DNA of 64,000 bases, taken from contig CAWGTF010000010.1 in NCBI GenBank assembly GCA_963825425.1, positions 558,001 to 622,000 on the forward strand, given 5' to 3'. The position numbers and the translations under genes are program-made. The stretch comes from PALSA-607 sp963825425. Lineage in GTDB: Bacteria > Actinomycetota > Actinomycetes > Acidothermales > Acidothermaceae. Numbering within the stretch: the first letter of the stretch is position 1; each line of letters opens with the position of its first letter. Under the pieces are notes generated by a model, which saw only the letters and a program-made list of their open reading frames with translations, made no database searches and had not been told where the DNA came from. Positions 27,846 to 40,083 of this stretch are shown here, piece by piece.

Positions 27846-30252
27846 ATGGGTATGGACATCCTCCCGAGGATCGGCACGTCCAGCGTGAAGCCAGCCGCTG
27901 GCCGGACCACGCGGATCGCGCGTGCGCTGAGTCGCCGCGTCTGGACGCGGCTCGGGACGACAACCACCTTCTACGTCTTCACGATTGCCGTATTCGTCGT
28001 CTTCGGGGTCTCGACGATTCCCGGCGTCCGTCCGTCGGGGCACACGGGCTACAACCTGATCCTCGACGGCATCATGAACAACCTCGCTTACGCGTTGAGC
28101 CCGATCCTGTGCTTCCTGCGGGCCCGCAAGGCGACCTCCAACCGGTCGAGCTGGCGGATTCTCGCCGTCGGCCTCGCGCTGTACGGATTCGGGAACATCT
28201 ACTGGACGATCTTCATCCGGCCGATGGCCGCATCCGCCGTTCCCGTCGGTCGCGGACGGCTTCTGGTTGTCGTTCTACCCGTGCGCCTTCATCGCCCTGC
28301 TGCTGGTCATCCGCGACTTCGCCGGCAAGCTCCCGTTGAGCCTTTGGCTCGATGGCATCGTCGGCGGCCTCGCTGTCGCAGCCATCGCCGCAGCCGTCGT
28401 CGGCCCGGTCCTCAAGGCTGTGCACGCGAACGGCGACAGCACCGCCGCGATCGTCACCACCGAGGCCTACCCGCTGCTCGACGTCTTGCTGCTGCTGGTC
28501 GTCACGGCGTTGCTGGCGCTGTACCACTGGCGACCACCGGCTGGCATGTGGTTCCTCGCCGGTGGCCTCGCGCTGTTCTCCGCTGCCGACTGCATCTACC
28601 TCGTCCTGGTCGCACACAACAGCTACCAGCCCGGCGGTCTCGACGACACGGCGTGGGTCATCGCTACGGCAGTGGTTGCACTCGCGCCCGGCTGGTCGAA
28701 GAAGGCCGGCGGCGCGACGCTGCCGGCATGGGTGCTGCTCGGCATTCCGGTCGGCGCCACGCTGTGCACGGTTGCGCTGCTCGTGTACGACCACGGCCAC
28801 ATGCTGCACCCCATCGCGGTCGCGCTCGCCGCTGCGACAATCGTGGCCGCGATCGGCCGTCTCATCGTCAGCTTCCGCGAAGTCACAACTCTCGCGCACA
28901 GCCGCCAGCTCGCCCTCACTGACGAACTGACCGGCCTCGGCAACCGGCGCGCGTTCTACGAACACGTCGACAGCTACCTGGCGGCCGAGCCCGACCGCAA
29001 CGGCGCGCTGTTCCTGCTCGACCTCGACAGGTTCAAGGAAGTCAACGACTCTCTCGGCCACCACGCCGGCGACGATCTGCTGTTGCAGGTCGCCACCCGA
29101 CTTACCGAGGAACTGGCTCACGAGGACGGATTGCTCGCACGCCTCGGCGGCGACGAGTTCTCCATCTTCGTCTTGGACGTCGACCGCGACGGCGCCGAGA
29201 TGTTCGCTGAGATGGTCCGGCAGACGCTGCTCGCGCCGTTCACCATCGACGGCATCACCGTGCGGGTGGCTGCCAGCGTGGGAATCTCGCTGTTCCCCAA
29301 GCACGGACTCGAAGTCTCGACCCTGCTGCGCCGAGCCGACATCGCGATGTACCACGCGAAGGACCTGCGCACCGGGTTCCGCGTCTACAGCGAGTCGGAC
29401 GACTCCCTCGGCGGCCAGGACCGGCTGCGCACACTGGAAGAGCTGCGCCAGGTGATTCAGGACCGCAAGCTGGCGATGCACTACCAGCCCAAGGTCGACT
29501 CGCAGACCTCGTACGTGTCCGGCGTCGAAGCGCTGGTCCGCTGGGACCACCCAGTGCACGGGTTGCTCCCACCCGACGCGTTCCTGCCGCTCGCTGAGGA
29601 CGCCGGTCTCATGCGCGACCTCACGATGGCCGTGCTCGAGCAGTCGCTTGACCAGGTCGCGCTGTGGCGCGCCGGCGGCCGGATGCTGAGCGTCGCCGTC
29701 AACCTCTCGGCGTCCTCGCTCGTCGACCTCGAACTCCCCGACCGCGTGCACCAGCTGCTGGTGAACCGCGGGCTGCCGGCGTCCGCCCTGGAACTCGAAA
29801 TCACCGAGGACTTCTTGATGGGCGACCGCGAACGAGCCCGAGAGATCCTCACCCAGCTGCGCACGCTCGGCATCCGCGTCGCCGTCGACGACTTCGGTAC
29901 CGGCTACTCCTCGCTCGCCTACCTGCGGGAGCTCCCGATCGACGAGCTGAAGCTGGACCGTTCGTTCGTCCAGCCGATGGCCGACGACCCGCGGGCCGCC
30001 GCCATCGTGCGATCGACGATCAGCCTGGCCCACTCGCTGGGCATGCGCCTGGTCGCCGAGGGTGTCGAGAACGAGATCACCGCCGGGCACCTCGCGCTGT
30101 CCGGATGTGACGTCTCGCAGGGCTTCTTCTTCTCCAAGGCACTGCCGCCGCTCGAGCTCGAACGGTGGCTCGACGACCGTCCTGACATGGCCGGCATGGA
30201 AGCCAATGCCGCTCACGCGGGTTCGCGCGCGGCGGACGGACTGGCCTCGTGA
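27846..30252 (+). CDS. Membrane GGDEF-EAL protein, c-di-GMP turnover (one frameshift)
   Basis: A bifunctional-type c-di-GMP enzyme of about 800 residues. The N-terminus carries roughly eight membrane helices (from FYVFTIAVFVVFGVSTI to LPAWVLLGIPVGATLCTVALLV). The GGDEF domain starts at LALTDELTGLGNRRAFYEHV and has an intact RLGGDEF active site. The EAL domain shows GVEALVRWDHP, LEITEDFLM, VAVDDFGTGYSSLAYL and LKLDRSFVQ, so phosphodiesterase residues are retained. Both activities are therefore possible. One shift lies near 28240, in the membrane part. The stop overlaps the start of the GNAT gene (GTGA). Confidence 0.93.
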
Positions 30253-31313
30253 CCGCTGCGCCACTCCTGGCAGCCAGCACGGATCTGCTTTCCGGCAACG
30301 ACGGGGGTTCAGATCGTCGTGGGGCTCGACAGCATGCGCGCGCACCGCGGCGAGCTCGAAGCGCTGGCCCAACGCTGCGGCGCCGCCGTCACGGCCCGCA
30401 GCACATGGACGCTCGCGAGCGTCGGCAACGGGTCGCAACCGTGGGCAGTGCTCGTGCGGGACCCGTCCGGCTTCCTGCGCGCCGCCTCGGTTCTCGTTGA
30501 AGTGCGCGGCGCGGGCCGCACGTCGCACATCGTGACCTTCGCCGGGAGCGATCTCGGTCACCGTGGCGCGGTGCTGGCCGACGACAGGCTCTGGGCACGT
30601 CGTCTCGGAATCGCACTGTCCCGGACGCTGCCGGCACGCTCGAGCGGGTGGGCGATCGAACTCGGCCCGCTCGACGCTGACTCGCCCACGCTCACCGGCT
30701 TCATGGCGGGCTTCCCGCAGCTTGTTCCCGATCGATGTCGACCCGATCCCGATGATCCGCCGAGAGCCGGGTCTCGACGAGGCCACCGACTACCTGAGCC
30801 CGGCAATGCGCCGCACGCTTCGCAAGGCGACGAACCGCCTGGCCAGCGACTACCGCACCTTCGACGTCCGCTTCACCCGCAGTCACAGCGAGATCCGCGA
30901 TCTCATGCCGGCACTGGAGGAGTCGCACCGAAACCGCGATCACGACCGCGGGCGCGTCCAGTGACCTCGACGACGACGAGATGCGCCAGACCTGGCGCAG
31001 CCGGCTGACCGACCTGGCGCTCGACGGCATGCTCGAAGTCGCGACGGCGCACATCGACGGCTCGCTCGCGGCACATGTGATCGGCATCCGGGACGGCGAG
31101 ACGTACCGCGTTCTCGAAGGCCACTTCGTCACGGCGTGGGCCCGCTACGCGCCCGGCAGGCTGGTCGAAGCCGCTGTCGTGCAGCGCATGTTGGACGAGC
31201 CCGAGATGGTCGCGCTCGACTGGATGACGTCGGTCGCGCCGGAATCACTGCTGGCAACGAACGCGACGGCGCCGATGGTGATGCTGCGCGCCGGGCTCGG
31301 CGAGCGCCGCTAG
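30249..31313 (+). CDS. CelD/BioF2-like GNAT acyltransferase (about three frameshifts)
   Basis: A two-lobed GNAT protein of the acetyltransferase-6 type. Segments seen are LRKATNRLASDYRTFDVRFT followed by LMPALEESHRNR, then RLTDLALDGMLEVATAHIDG and LEGHFVTAWARYAPGRLVEA, which make up the acyl-CoA site lobe. Frames change near 30310, 30725 and 30960. The total (354 codons) matches the family. Relatives act in exopolysaccharide or wall precursor acylation; the substrate here is unknown. Overlap with the GGDEF-EAL gene suggests c-di-GMP-linked use. Confidence 0.75.
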
Positions 31314-31320
31314 GTCCGGA

Positions 31321-32655
31321 CTACGGCGTCGCGGTGGCGCTGCTGCTCGCCGGGGGGGTCGCGGTCGACCCGTAGGACGACGACGGCGTGGGAGGACTCG
31401 ACGACGCAGCCGAGTCAGCCCAGTGGCACTACCGGCCACCCATTTCGCCCAGCTCATGTTCCAGTCGGTCCAGCCGTTGCCCGACTGGAGCGGCCGAGGA
31501 GTGCCCGTCACGATGACGATGTCACCGCGGCTTGTGAGGTTGTAGAACCACTGGGCGTCCGCGGGGCTCGCGTTGACGCAGCCGTGGCTCACGTTCGCCC
31601 TACCTTGCGCGCTCACCGACCACGGCGCCGCATGCACGTACTCGCCAGACCACGAGATGCGGACGTCCCACAGAACCGTCTCGTAGTAGTAGTCGGGATT
31701 GCCCTTCGGAATTCCCACGGTCGCGGAGTCCATGATGACGCTCGGCGACTTGTCCAAGACGACGTGAATACCGGACGTCGTGGGGTACTTGATCGCGCCC
31801 GGTACTGACGGGAAAGTCTTCACCACCTTGCCATCCACGGCGACGCTCATCTCATGGGTCACCGCGTTGACCGTCGACACCCGCGAATCGCCGATGCTGA
31901 AGTTCAGCGTCCGATTCTCCAGACCCCAGACGCCCTTGCCTGCGTCGACGCCCTTGAGGTTGACGTGCAGCGTCACGACGTCGCCGGCCGGCCAGTAGTC
32001 CATCGGCCGGTAGTGCACTTCCTTGTTGCCGTACCAATGCCATGAGCCGACGACCGGCACCGCGGAGTCGACGACGAGTGCTCGTTCGACGGCGGCCTCG
32101 TTGGTCACTGCGGCGGTGAAGTAGACGACGATCGGCATACCGACGCCGACAACCTCACCCTCGAGGGGCGCGATCTTCATCGCCGAGCACGTTCGGTGCC
32201 GCCGCGGTGGTGAAGGTGCTCGAGGCCTCCGTCGATGTACCGCCCTGCGAGACGGCGGTCGCAGTCACCAGGTACCGCGTGCCGGGCACCAGCGTGCCGG
32301 TGCTGTCCCACGACTGTGACGTCGGGTCGAGCGAGCCGACCACCGTGTCACCCGCGGCGTCGGCAACAGAGACCGCGGTCAGCGTGCCATCGACGACGGA
32401 GACCGAGACATGCGAGCCGAGGGCGACCGCGGTCGCTCCATCGGCCGGGGCGAGCGTCAGTTGCGCTGGAGGCGAGATGGACGGCGGCGCAGCCGAGGCG
32501 GCGGGGACGTTCTTGGTCGGCGCTCCAGCCACCTGCGAGGGCGTCTGGCCGAGGGTGTCGATGGCGACGGCCCGTTCGCAGGCCGCCAACGACGACAGCA
32601 CGAGGACGCCGACGGCGCCCGCGATGGCCGTCTTCAGGCCGTCCCTCGAACTCAA
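31321..32655 (-). CDS. L,D-transpeptidase lipoprotein, LdtMt2 type (two frameshifts)
   Basis: The enzyme makes 3-3 crosslinks in peptidoglycan. A TTG start at 32655 is chosen because AGGAGG lies 7 bp upstream. The signal ends at the lipobox VLSSLAAC. Two Ig-like domains follow (TLAPADGATAVALGSHVSVSV and LEGEVVGVGMPIVVYF), then the YkuD domain with SGIHVVLDK, SGEYVHAAPW and the catalytic SHGCVNAS. A Ser/Thr/Pro tail ends at 31321. Shifts lie near 32170 and 31420. The tail converges on the GNAT gene, leaving 7 bp. Confidence 0.92.
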
Positions 32656-32661
32656 CCCGTG

Positions 32662-32894
32662 CCTCCTGGACCGATCCGGCGCTAGCCGGGGACATCCTTT
32701 TGGTGCATGTCCGGTGCTCAACGCTGGCGCGAGCCGGGAACTTCCAGTTTGCGCCTCAGTTCCCCACCGCGGGGGCATTTGGCACTATTGGTCCCACATG
32801 TCGCGTCGTCATATCCTCTCGGCAGGGCCGAGCGGTCCCTGTAGCAGCCAGTCATTGACCTCCGGCCAAGACTGAGGTCCCGCATTCCCGCGGG
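32662..32894 (-). promoter_or_regulatory. Structured 5-prime leader of the L,D-transpeptidase gene, riboswitch-like
   Basis: Six short perfect inverted repeats follow each other on the way to the start codon: CCCGC/GCGGG (32879-32894), GACCTC/GAGGTC (32857-32879), CAGGG/CCCTG (32823-32841), GGGAACT/AGTTCCC (32736-32764), GGACAT/ATGTCC (32690-32712) and CCGGC-GCTA-GCCGG (32676-32689). The last is next to the Shine-Dalgarno. No protein-coding gene occupies 32656-33098. I do not recognise a known riboswitch consensus. c-di-AMP riboswitches control other wall-hydrolase genes in actinobacteria and are a class to test. Confidence 0.45.
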
Positions 32895-33098
32895 GCTTCC
32901 TCCCAGCATGACGCCCAGGTCGCCCGGTTCGTTCACTGCCTTGCCTTTCTAAATTCGGGCCTGACTAAGTTGGGGAGTCAATGGATGCACGCCCCGGGCG
33001 AGACTGGGTAGGCGCGGGTTCAGTCTGCGTCCGCGCCGGGTAGGTCGGCGCGAGCACCAGATAAGTGTGCGCGAACCGCTGGCCGACGACGGGACGAC

Positions 33099-35226
33099 AT
33101 GACGCAGAACTCGATCGCAGTTTGGCCCGGCACGCCCTATCCGTTGGGCGCCACCTACGACGGGGCCGGCACCAACTTCGCCGTCTTCTCGGAGGTCGCC
33201 GAGTCCGTCGACCTGTGCCTGTTCGACGACGATGACGTCGAGACCGTCCTGACGTTGCCCGAGTACGACGCGTTTGTCTGGCACGGCTACTTGCCGGGCA
33301 TCAGCCCCGGGCAGCGTTACGGGTTCCGGGCTCACGGCCCCGACGACCCCGCGGCAGGCAACCGCTGCAATGCCAGCAAGCTGCTGCTCGACCCGTATGC
33401 GAAAGCGGTCCAAGGACAGGTCGACTGGGACGAGTCGCTCTTCGGGTACCCCTTCGGCAATCCCGACGGCCACAACAACACCGATTCGGCACCGCACGCC
33501 ATGAAGTCGGTCGTCATCAACCCGTACTTCGATTGGCGCAGCGACCATCAGCTGCGCATCCCCTACCACGACTCGATCATCTACGAGGCACACGTGAAGG
33601 GAATGACGATCCAGCACCCCGACATCCCGGAGAACATCCGCGGCACCTACGCCGGTCTCGCCCACCCGGTGATGGTCGATTACCTCACCAAGCTCGGGAT
33701 CACCGCGGTCGAGTTGATGCCGGTGCACCAGTTCGTCAGCGACAGCGGCCTGGCCGACAAGGGGCTGCTCGAACTACTGGGGATACAACACCATCGGATT
33801 CTTCGCGCCGCACAACGGCTATTCGGCGGCCGGCGATCGCGGTGAACAAGTGCAAGAGTTCAAGGCACTGGTGCGCACCCTGCACGAGGCGGGCATCGAA
33901 GTCATTCTCGACGTCGTCTACAACCACACGGCCGAGGGCAACCACCTCGGCCCAACCTTGTCGTTTCGCGGCCTCGACAACGCCGCCTACTACCGGCTGT
34001 CGGACGACGACCCGAGCAAGTACATGGACTACACGGGTACCGGCAACAGCCTGAATGCGCGAAACCCGCATGCCTTGCAACTCATCATGGATTCGCTGCG
34101 CTACTGGGTGCTGGAGATGCACGTCGATGGTTTCCGGTTCGACCTCGCCTCAGTGCTGGCACGAGAGTTCTATGACGTCGACCGGTTGTCGGCGTTCTTC
34201 GATCTGGTGCAGCAAGACCCGGTTGTGAGCCAGGTGAAGCTCATAGCCGAACCATGGGACGTCGGCGAGGGTGGCTACCAGGTCGGCAACTTCCCACCGT
34301 TGTGGAGTGAGTGGAACGGCCAGTACCGCGACACGGTTCGTGACTTCTGGCGCGGTGAGCCTGCCACGCTGGGCGAGTTCGCGTCTCGGCTCACCGGTTC
34401 GAGTGACCTGTACGCACATTCCGGTCGCCGACCCATGGCCTCGATCAATTTCGTCACGGCGCACGACGGATTCACCCTGCAGGATCTGGTCTCGTACAAC
34501 AGCAAGCACAACGAGGCCAACGGCGAAGACGGCAACGACGGCAGCGACGACAATCGCTCGTGGAACTGCGGAGCCGAAGGACCCACGAAGGACGTCGAGA
34601 TCGTCGCGTTGCGCGAGCAGCAGAAGCGCAACTTCCTGACGACGTTGTTCCTGTCGCAAGGCGTACCGATGGTGTTGCACGGCGATGAGTTCGGCAGAAC
34701 CCAGCGCGGCAACAACAACGGGTATTGCCAGGACAACGAGATCTCCTGGATCGACTGGACGTTGCGGACCGAACACGAGGTGCAGCTCAACTTCACCCGC
34801 ACGCTCTCGGCATTGCGTCGCGATCACCCGGTGTTTCGGCGGCGGCGCTTCTTCGATGGGCATCCAGTGCGTGCCGCCGGCGAGGATCTGCGCGACATCG
34901 CCTGGTTCGCGCCAGGCGGCACAGAGATGTCAGAGGCCGACTGGGCAACCGGGTACGCCAAGTCGGTCGGCGTCTTCCTCAACGGGGCCGCGATCGGATA
35001 TCCCGACCAGCGGGGCCAACCCGTCGTCGATGACTCGTTCCTGCTGCTGTTCAACGCGGCGGATACCGGCATCGACTTCATCCTGCCGGGCCCCGACTAT
35101 GGCGAGCGTTGGGAGATCTTGATCGACACCACCAAGCCGCTCGACGTCGAGCAGCCGTCAATCAAGGCCGATTCGGCCGCGCATGTCGAGGGTCGGTCCG
35201 TGATGGTGCTTCGCCGTGTCGTCTGA
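33099..35226 (+). CDS. glgX: Glycogen debranching enzyme GlgX/TreX (one frameshift)
   Basis: GlgX removes alpha-1,6 branches from glycogen and supplies linear maltodextrins for TreY. It has an N-terminal CBM48 domain (PLGATYDGAGTNFAVFSEVA) and a GH13 catalytic barrel with VYNHTAEGNHLGP, the nucleophile in GFRFDLASV, the acid in LIAEPWDVG and FVTAHDGFTL. The shift near 33775 falls within the conserved sequence expected to read NYWGYNTIGFFAPHNGYS and looks like one extra C. The span is about 709 codons. A short inverted repeat, AGACTG/CAGTCT (33001-33026), lies upstream. First gene of an overlapping run. Confidence 0.95.
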
Positions 35227-37607
35227 GTCCGTGGTTCAGGTCGCGCCGCTATCGACGTACCGCCTGCAGCTCGGACCCGACCTGAAGTTCGCTGACGCGG
35301 CGAGGCTCGGTAGCTACCTCGCCGACCTCGGCGTCACGCATGCGTACCTGTCGCCCATTCTCGGCGCCACCAAGGGATCGACGCACGGTTACGACGTCGT
35401 CGACCACTCCAAGATCGACGCCCAACTCGGTGGAGCGAAAGGATTCGCCTCGCTGCGTAAGGCGTTTGCGGCCGCGGGGGTCGGCATCATCGTCGACGTC
35501 GTCCCCAACCACATGTCGATCTCCGTACCCGAGTACCTCAACAAGGCGTTGTGGTCAGTGCTCAGCGAGGGTCCACAGTCACCTCATGCGTCATGGTTCG
35601 ACATCGATTGGGACGCCCAGGGCGGCCGCATCTTGATGCCGGTACTCGACGGCCCCCTTGAGGAAAACCTCGACAAGCTCCTCATCGTCGACCGTGCCCG
35701 CAAACCCGAACTCGCGTATTTCGACCACCGGTTCCCGCTCGCCACGGGCACCGCCGCTCTCGCGGGCGGCGGGCGAGACGGCCTGCGTGAACTCCTCGAC
35801 GCGCAGCACTACCGCCTGGCCGACTGGCGCACCGCGTCGACCCAGTTGAACTACCGACGCTTCTGCGACATCACCACCCTGATCGGTCTGCGGGTCGACG
35901 ATCCGGCAGTGTTCAACGCGAGTCATGCGGTGCTGATCGACCTGGTCGCGACCGGCTCGGCAGACGGCCTGCGCATCGATCACCCTGATGGTCTCGCCGA
36001 GCCTGCGGGCTATCTCACCGATCTGGCGCGGGCGACCGACGCCACCTGGGTCGTCGTGGAGAAGGTGCTCGACGCGGGCGAACCGGCAGAACTGCTGCCG
36101 CCCGACTGGCGGGCAGCCGGCACGACCGGTTACGAAACACTCACCGTTGTCAACGAGTTGCTTGTCGACCCGGCAGGTGAAGGGCCACTTAGCCGGCTCT
36201 ACGCAGAACTGACCGGTGAGACCGCAGACTTCGCGACGGTCGCCGAAGAAGGCAGGCGGCTGATCGCTCGCGACGTGTTGGCGGCCGAAGTGGCACGGCT
36301 TACCGGCCTGCTCGGCGTCCGCATCGATCGAAGCGCTGACCCGGCGACCGAGAGCGGATCGCGACTGCGCGAAGCCCTGGTCGCGGTGTTGTGTCGACTC
36401 GAGGTGTACCGGCCGTTCGCGAGTTCGCCCCGCACCATCGCCGCGCTCGACGATGCGACCGCGCGTTCGCTGCAGCACGCACCAGCACTGCGCGAGGAGA
36501 TCGACGCGGTGCGCACCCATGCACTCGACGCCGACGAGTTCGGCATCAGGTTCGGTCAGCTCGCAGCGGCGCTGTACGCGAAGGGCGTCGAGGACACCGC
36601 CTTCTACCGCTATGCCCGGCTGCTGTCGCTGAACGAGGTCGGCGGCGACCCCGGTCGTTTCGGCCGGAGCTTGGCCAGTTTCCATCACCATGCTGCGACC
36701 CTGCAGGCGGACTCACCGACCGCAATGACGACGCTGTCGACGCATGACACGAAGCGAGGTGAGGACGTTCGGGCCCGGATCGCCGTGCTCTCAGAGCTGC
36801 CAGGCGTTTGGGAGCAAGCGATCCGCCGATGGCTACCGACCGGGCGCCCGTCTTGGTTGTCCCGACAACCGCACCGGCTACTTCTTCTGGCAGACGCTCG
36901 TCGGAGCCTGGCCACTCGATGTCGAACGAGCAACGCGCTATATGCGCAAGGCGATGCGTGAAGCCAAGGTCGCGACCTCGTGGCAATCACCGGACCTGAC
37001 GTACGAAGACGCGGTGGACTCTTTCGTCACAAGGGTTTTGACCGACCATGAGGTCATGACCGAGGTGGCGACTTTCGTTGACACCGTGGAGCCATACGGG
37101 CGAGCCAATTCCCTTGCACAGAAGCTCATTCAACTCACCATGCCCGGTGTTCCGGACAACTATCAGGGGTGCGAGCTTTCTGCATTCACTCTCGTCGACC
37201 CCGACAACCGCGGCGCGGTCGACTTCGCGGCGCGCCGTGCTGAGCTCGAGACGATGTTCGACCCCAAGTTGCGGGTGACCGCAACAGCCTTGCGGCTGCG
37301 CCGCGACCATTCGGGGTGGTTTCACAGCTACCTCCCGATCGTCGCGTCGGGGCCGGCTGCCGATCATCTGGTCGCGTTCAGTCGTTCGCCCGAGGTCGCT
37401 GTGTTCGCGACGAGGTTCTGTGCCCACCTCGAGCGTGCGGGCGGTTGGCGCGACACCGTGGTCGAACTACCGGAAGCCGTACCGCCCGGAAGCGAGTGGG
37501 TCGACGTGTTGTCCGGGCGCGAGCACGAGGCGGGCGACACCACGGTGCAGCACTTGCTGCAGCAGAGTTCGGTCGCGTTGCTGGTGCCGGCGGTCAACGT
37601 CTCGTGA
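35216..37607 (+). CDS. treY: Maltooligosyltrehalose synthase TreY (one frameshift)
   Basis: TreY isomerises the reducing-end glucose of maltodextrins to an alpha,alpha-1,1 link. Landmarks are STYRLQLGPDLKFADAARL, VDVVPNHMSIS, the nucleophile in DGLRIDHPDGLAEP, the acid in VVVEKVLDAGE, and STHDTKRGEDVRARI. The frame changes near 36850, with NRTGYFFWQTLVGAWPLD and the C-terminal MPGVPDNYQGCEL in the second frame. The GTG start overlaps glgX by 11 bp and the end overlaps treZ by GTGA. Length is about 797 codons, normal. Confidence 0.95.
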
Positions 37608-39333
37608 CACCTACAACCTTCCGCGTGTGGGCGCCCGGTGCGACGCAGGTCGACGTCGAGATCGATGCGCGGCGCTACCCGATGACGTCCGGTGGGCGCG
37701 GCTGGTGGAGCACCAGCGTCGACGCGAATCCTGGCGCCGCCTACGGGTTTGCTCTAGACGGCAGCGAGGTGCTGCCGGATCCGCGGTCGGCGTGGCAACC
37801 CGACGGCGTCCACGGCCTTTCGCGTCTTGTCGACCACACGCGCTTCAGCTGGCACGCCAACGGTTGGCAAGGCCGGCAGCTGCTCGGACGGCTGGTCTAC
37901 GAGTTGCACATCGGCACCTTCACGACAACGGGGACGTTCGAGGCCGCGATCGATCAGCTTGACCATCTTGTCGATCTCGGGGTGGAGTTCATCCAGCTGC
38001 TGCCGGTCGCGGCGTTTCCGGGCCACCACGGATGGGGGTACGACGGCGTATTCCTGTACGCGGTACAGGAGAGCTACGGCGGACCTGATGGGCTGAAGCA
38101 GTTCGTCGATGCCTGCCACGACCGCGATCTCGGCGTCATCCTCGACGTCGTGTACAACCATCTCGGCCCCGATGGCAACGTGCTGCCCGCGTTCGGACCG
38201 TACTTCACGGACACCTTTTCCACGCCGTGGGGCAAGGCAATGAACTACTGCGCGGCGGGCTCGGACGAGGTGCGCCGCTACGTCGTCGACAACGCACTGA
38301 TGTGGCTGCGCGATTACCGCATCGACGCACTGCGCCTCGACGCGGTGCACGCGATCCTCGACACGTCGGCCACGCACATCCTGGAAGAACTCACGGTCGA
38401 GGTGGCCGCGCTGTCGGAAGAAGTCGGGAGGCCACTCGCGCTTGTCGCTGAGTCGGATCTGAACGACCCGCGACTCATCACCGCTCGCGACGCCGGCGGC
38501 TACGGGCTCGACGCGCAATGGAGCGACGACTTTCACCACGCGCTACACGCGGTGCTGACCGGCGAGTCCTTCGGCTACTACGAGGATTTTGGATCCTTGA
38601 GCCAACTAGCAACGGCGTTCACTAGTGGCTACGTCTACGCCGGCCAGTACTCGCGGCATCGTGATCGCCAGCATGGTCGGCCGTTACCCGCGGCGATCAC
38701 CGGCCATCGGTTGCTCGGATACGCACAAGACCACGACCAGATCGGCAACCGGGCACGCGGGCGAACGACTATCGCAGCTGGTCTCCCCTGAACTCGCCAA
38801 GGTTGCGGCCGCGTTGGTGTTGACGGCGCCCTTCACGCCGATGCTGTTCATGGGCGAGGAGTGGGCTGCATCGACACCGTGGCAGTACTTCACCGACCAC
38901 GAGGACCCCGAGCTCGCCGAGGCCGTGCGAGCCGGTCGGCGTGGTGAGTTCAAGGCGTTCGGCTGGAAGCACGAAGACGTGCCCGACCCGCAGCACCCGA
39001 CGACGATCGAGCGATCGACGCTGAAATGGAACGAGCTCGGTGTTGCGCCTCACGCCGACGTGCATGCCTGGTATCGCGAGTTGATTGCGCTGCGGCGTAG
39101 CCGGCTCGACCTAGCCGATGGGCGCTTCGATCAGCTCAAGGTCGACTTCGACGAGGAGCAGCGATGGCTGGTCGTTCGACGACCGGCCACCGCCGTCGCG
39201 GTGAACCTGGCGACGTGCGAGCGGACGCTCGACGTCGAGGCCACGTCCGTACTCCTTGCATCAGCGGACGTCGAGTTGCGCGCGAACAGCGCTGCGGTTG
39301 CCGCCCGAGTCGGTCGCGATCCTCGCCCGCTGA
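37604..39333 (+). CDS. treZ: Maltooligosyltrehalose trehalohydrolase TreZ (two frameshifts)
   Basis: TreZ releases trehalose from the TreY product. From GTG 37604 come FRVWAPGATQVDVEIDARR (N-terminal beta domain), VYNHLGPDGNVLPAFGPYF, the nucleophile in YRIDALRLDAVHAI, the acid in LVAESDLNDPRLI and AQDHDQIGNRARG. The frame changes near 38750 and again near 39308, after which the ending PESVAILAR and a TGA at 39331 fit the family. The total of about 577 codons is normal. TreX, TreY and TreZ together form the TreYZ route from glycogen to trehalose. Confidence 0.94.
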
Positions 39334-40083
39334 TTGACTGTGCGGGTGCCCGTTCGCCGACTGCTTCCCGACCCGGTCGACGCCGTCGACCTCGTCGAGG
39401 CCTATCGGTACCCACCGGAGAAGACGTGGCTGCGCGCGAACATGATCGCCAGCGCCGACGGCGCAGCGACGATCGACGGGCGGGCCGGCGGCCTCGGCAA
39501 CGCGACCGACCAGCAGGTGCTCGGGCTGTTGCGTGCGCTGGCCGACGTCGTGATCGCCGGCGCCGGCACGGTGACCGCAGAAGGCTACGGGCCGGCGCGC
39601 GCACGACCGGAGTACCAGGACGTTCGCACGGCAGCGGGTCAGCCGCCAGCGCCCACCATGGTGGTCGTGTCGCAGCGACTGCAGCTCGACTTTGAGTCGA
39701 AGTACTTTGCGCAGGCATCGCCACCGCCGATCGTCGTGACCTGTGAAGCGGCGCCAGCCGATCGCCTGATCGCCGCGCGCAAGGTGGCAGAGGTTGTCAT
39801 CGCCGGCGACAGTGCCGTCTCCCCCGCGCTGATGGTCGAGGCACTCGTAGCGATTCGGTCATCGTCGGCTCTTGTGCGAGGGCGGCCCGACACTGCTCGG
39901 AGCAGTGGCAGCTGCCGGCGTCCTCAATGAATTGTGTTTGACGATTGCGCCGATGCTGGTAGGCGGACCGTCGCGACGCGTACTCGACGGACCACTGCTC
40001 GACCCGCGACGAAGATGGCGCTGACCCAGCTGCTGCAGGACGACGACGACCTGCTCTATGCACGCTATGAGGTGCGGCGATGA
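39334..40083 (+). CDS. RibD C-terminal-domain reductase, pyrimidine reductase family (frameshifted)
   Basis: A dihydrofolate-reductase-fold protein of the RibD reductase type. Visible are RANMIASADGAATIDGRAGGL, VIAGAGTVTAEGYGPAR and, after a shift near 39865, LLCEGGPTLLGAVAAAGV with ELCLTIAPMLVGG. A further shift near 39995 restores the first frame before the stop. The start may be TTG 39334 or GTG 39340. The partner deaminase domain of RibD is absent, so a role in riboflavin synthesis is not certain; many actinobacteria have such stand-alone proteins. It follows treZ without a gap. Confidence 0.85.

Noticed and set aside
28213..30786. An 857-codon open frame on the minus strand
   Set aside because: It is antisense to the GGDEF-EAL gene, whose motifs are unmistakable. 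Composition is Arg/Gly/Val-rich without any domain pattern.
10581..33088. An identical 18-mer (GCGAACCGCTGGCCGACG) at 10581 and 33071
   Set aside because: One copy is inside pgsA coding sequence and the other before glgX, with no shared flanks. A chance match at this GC content is plausible.
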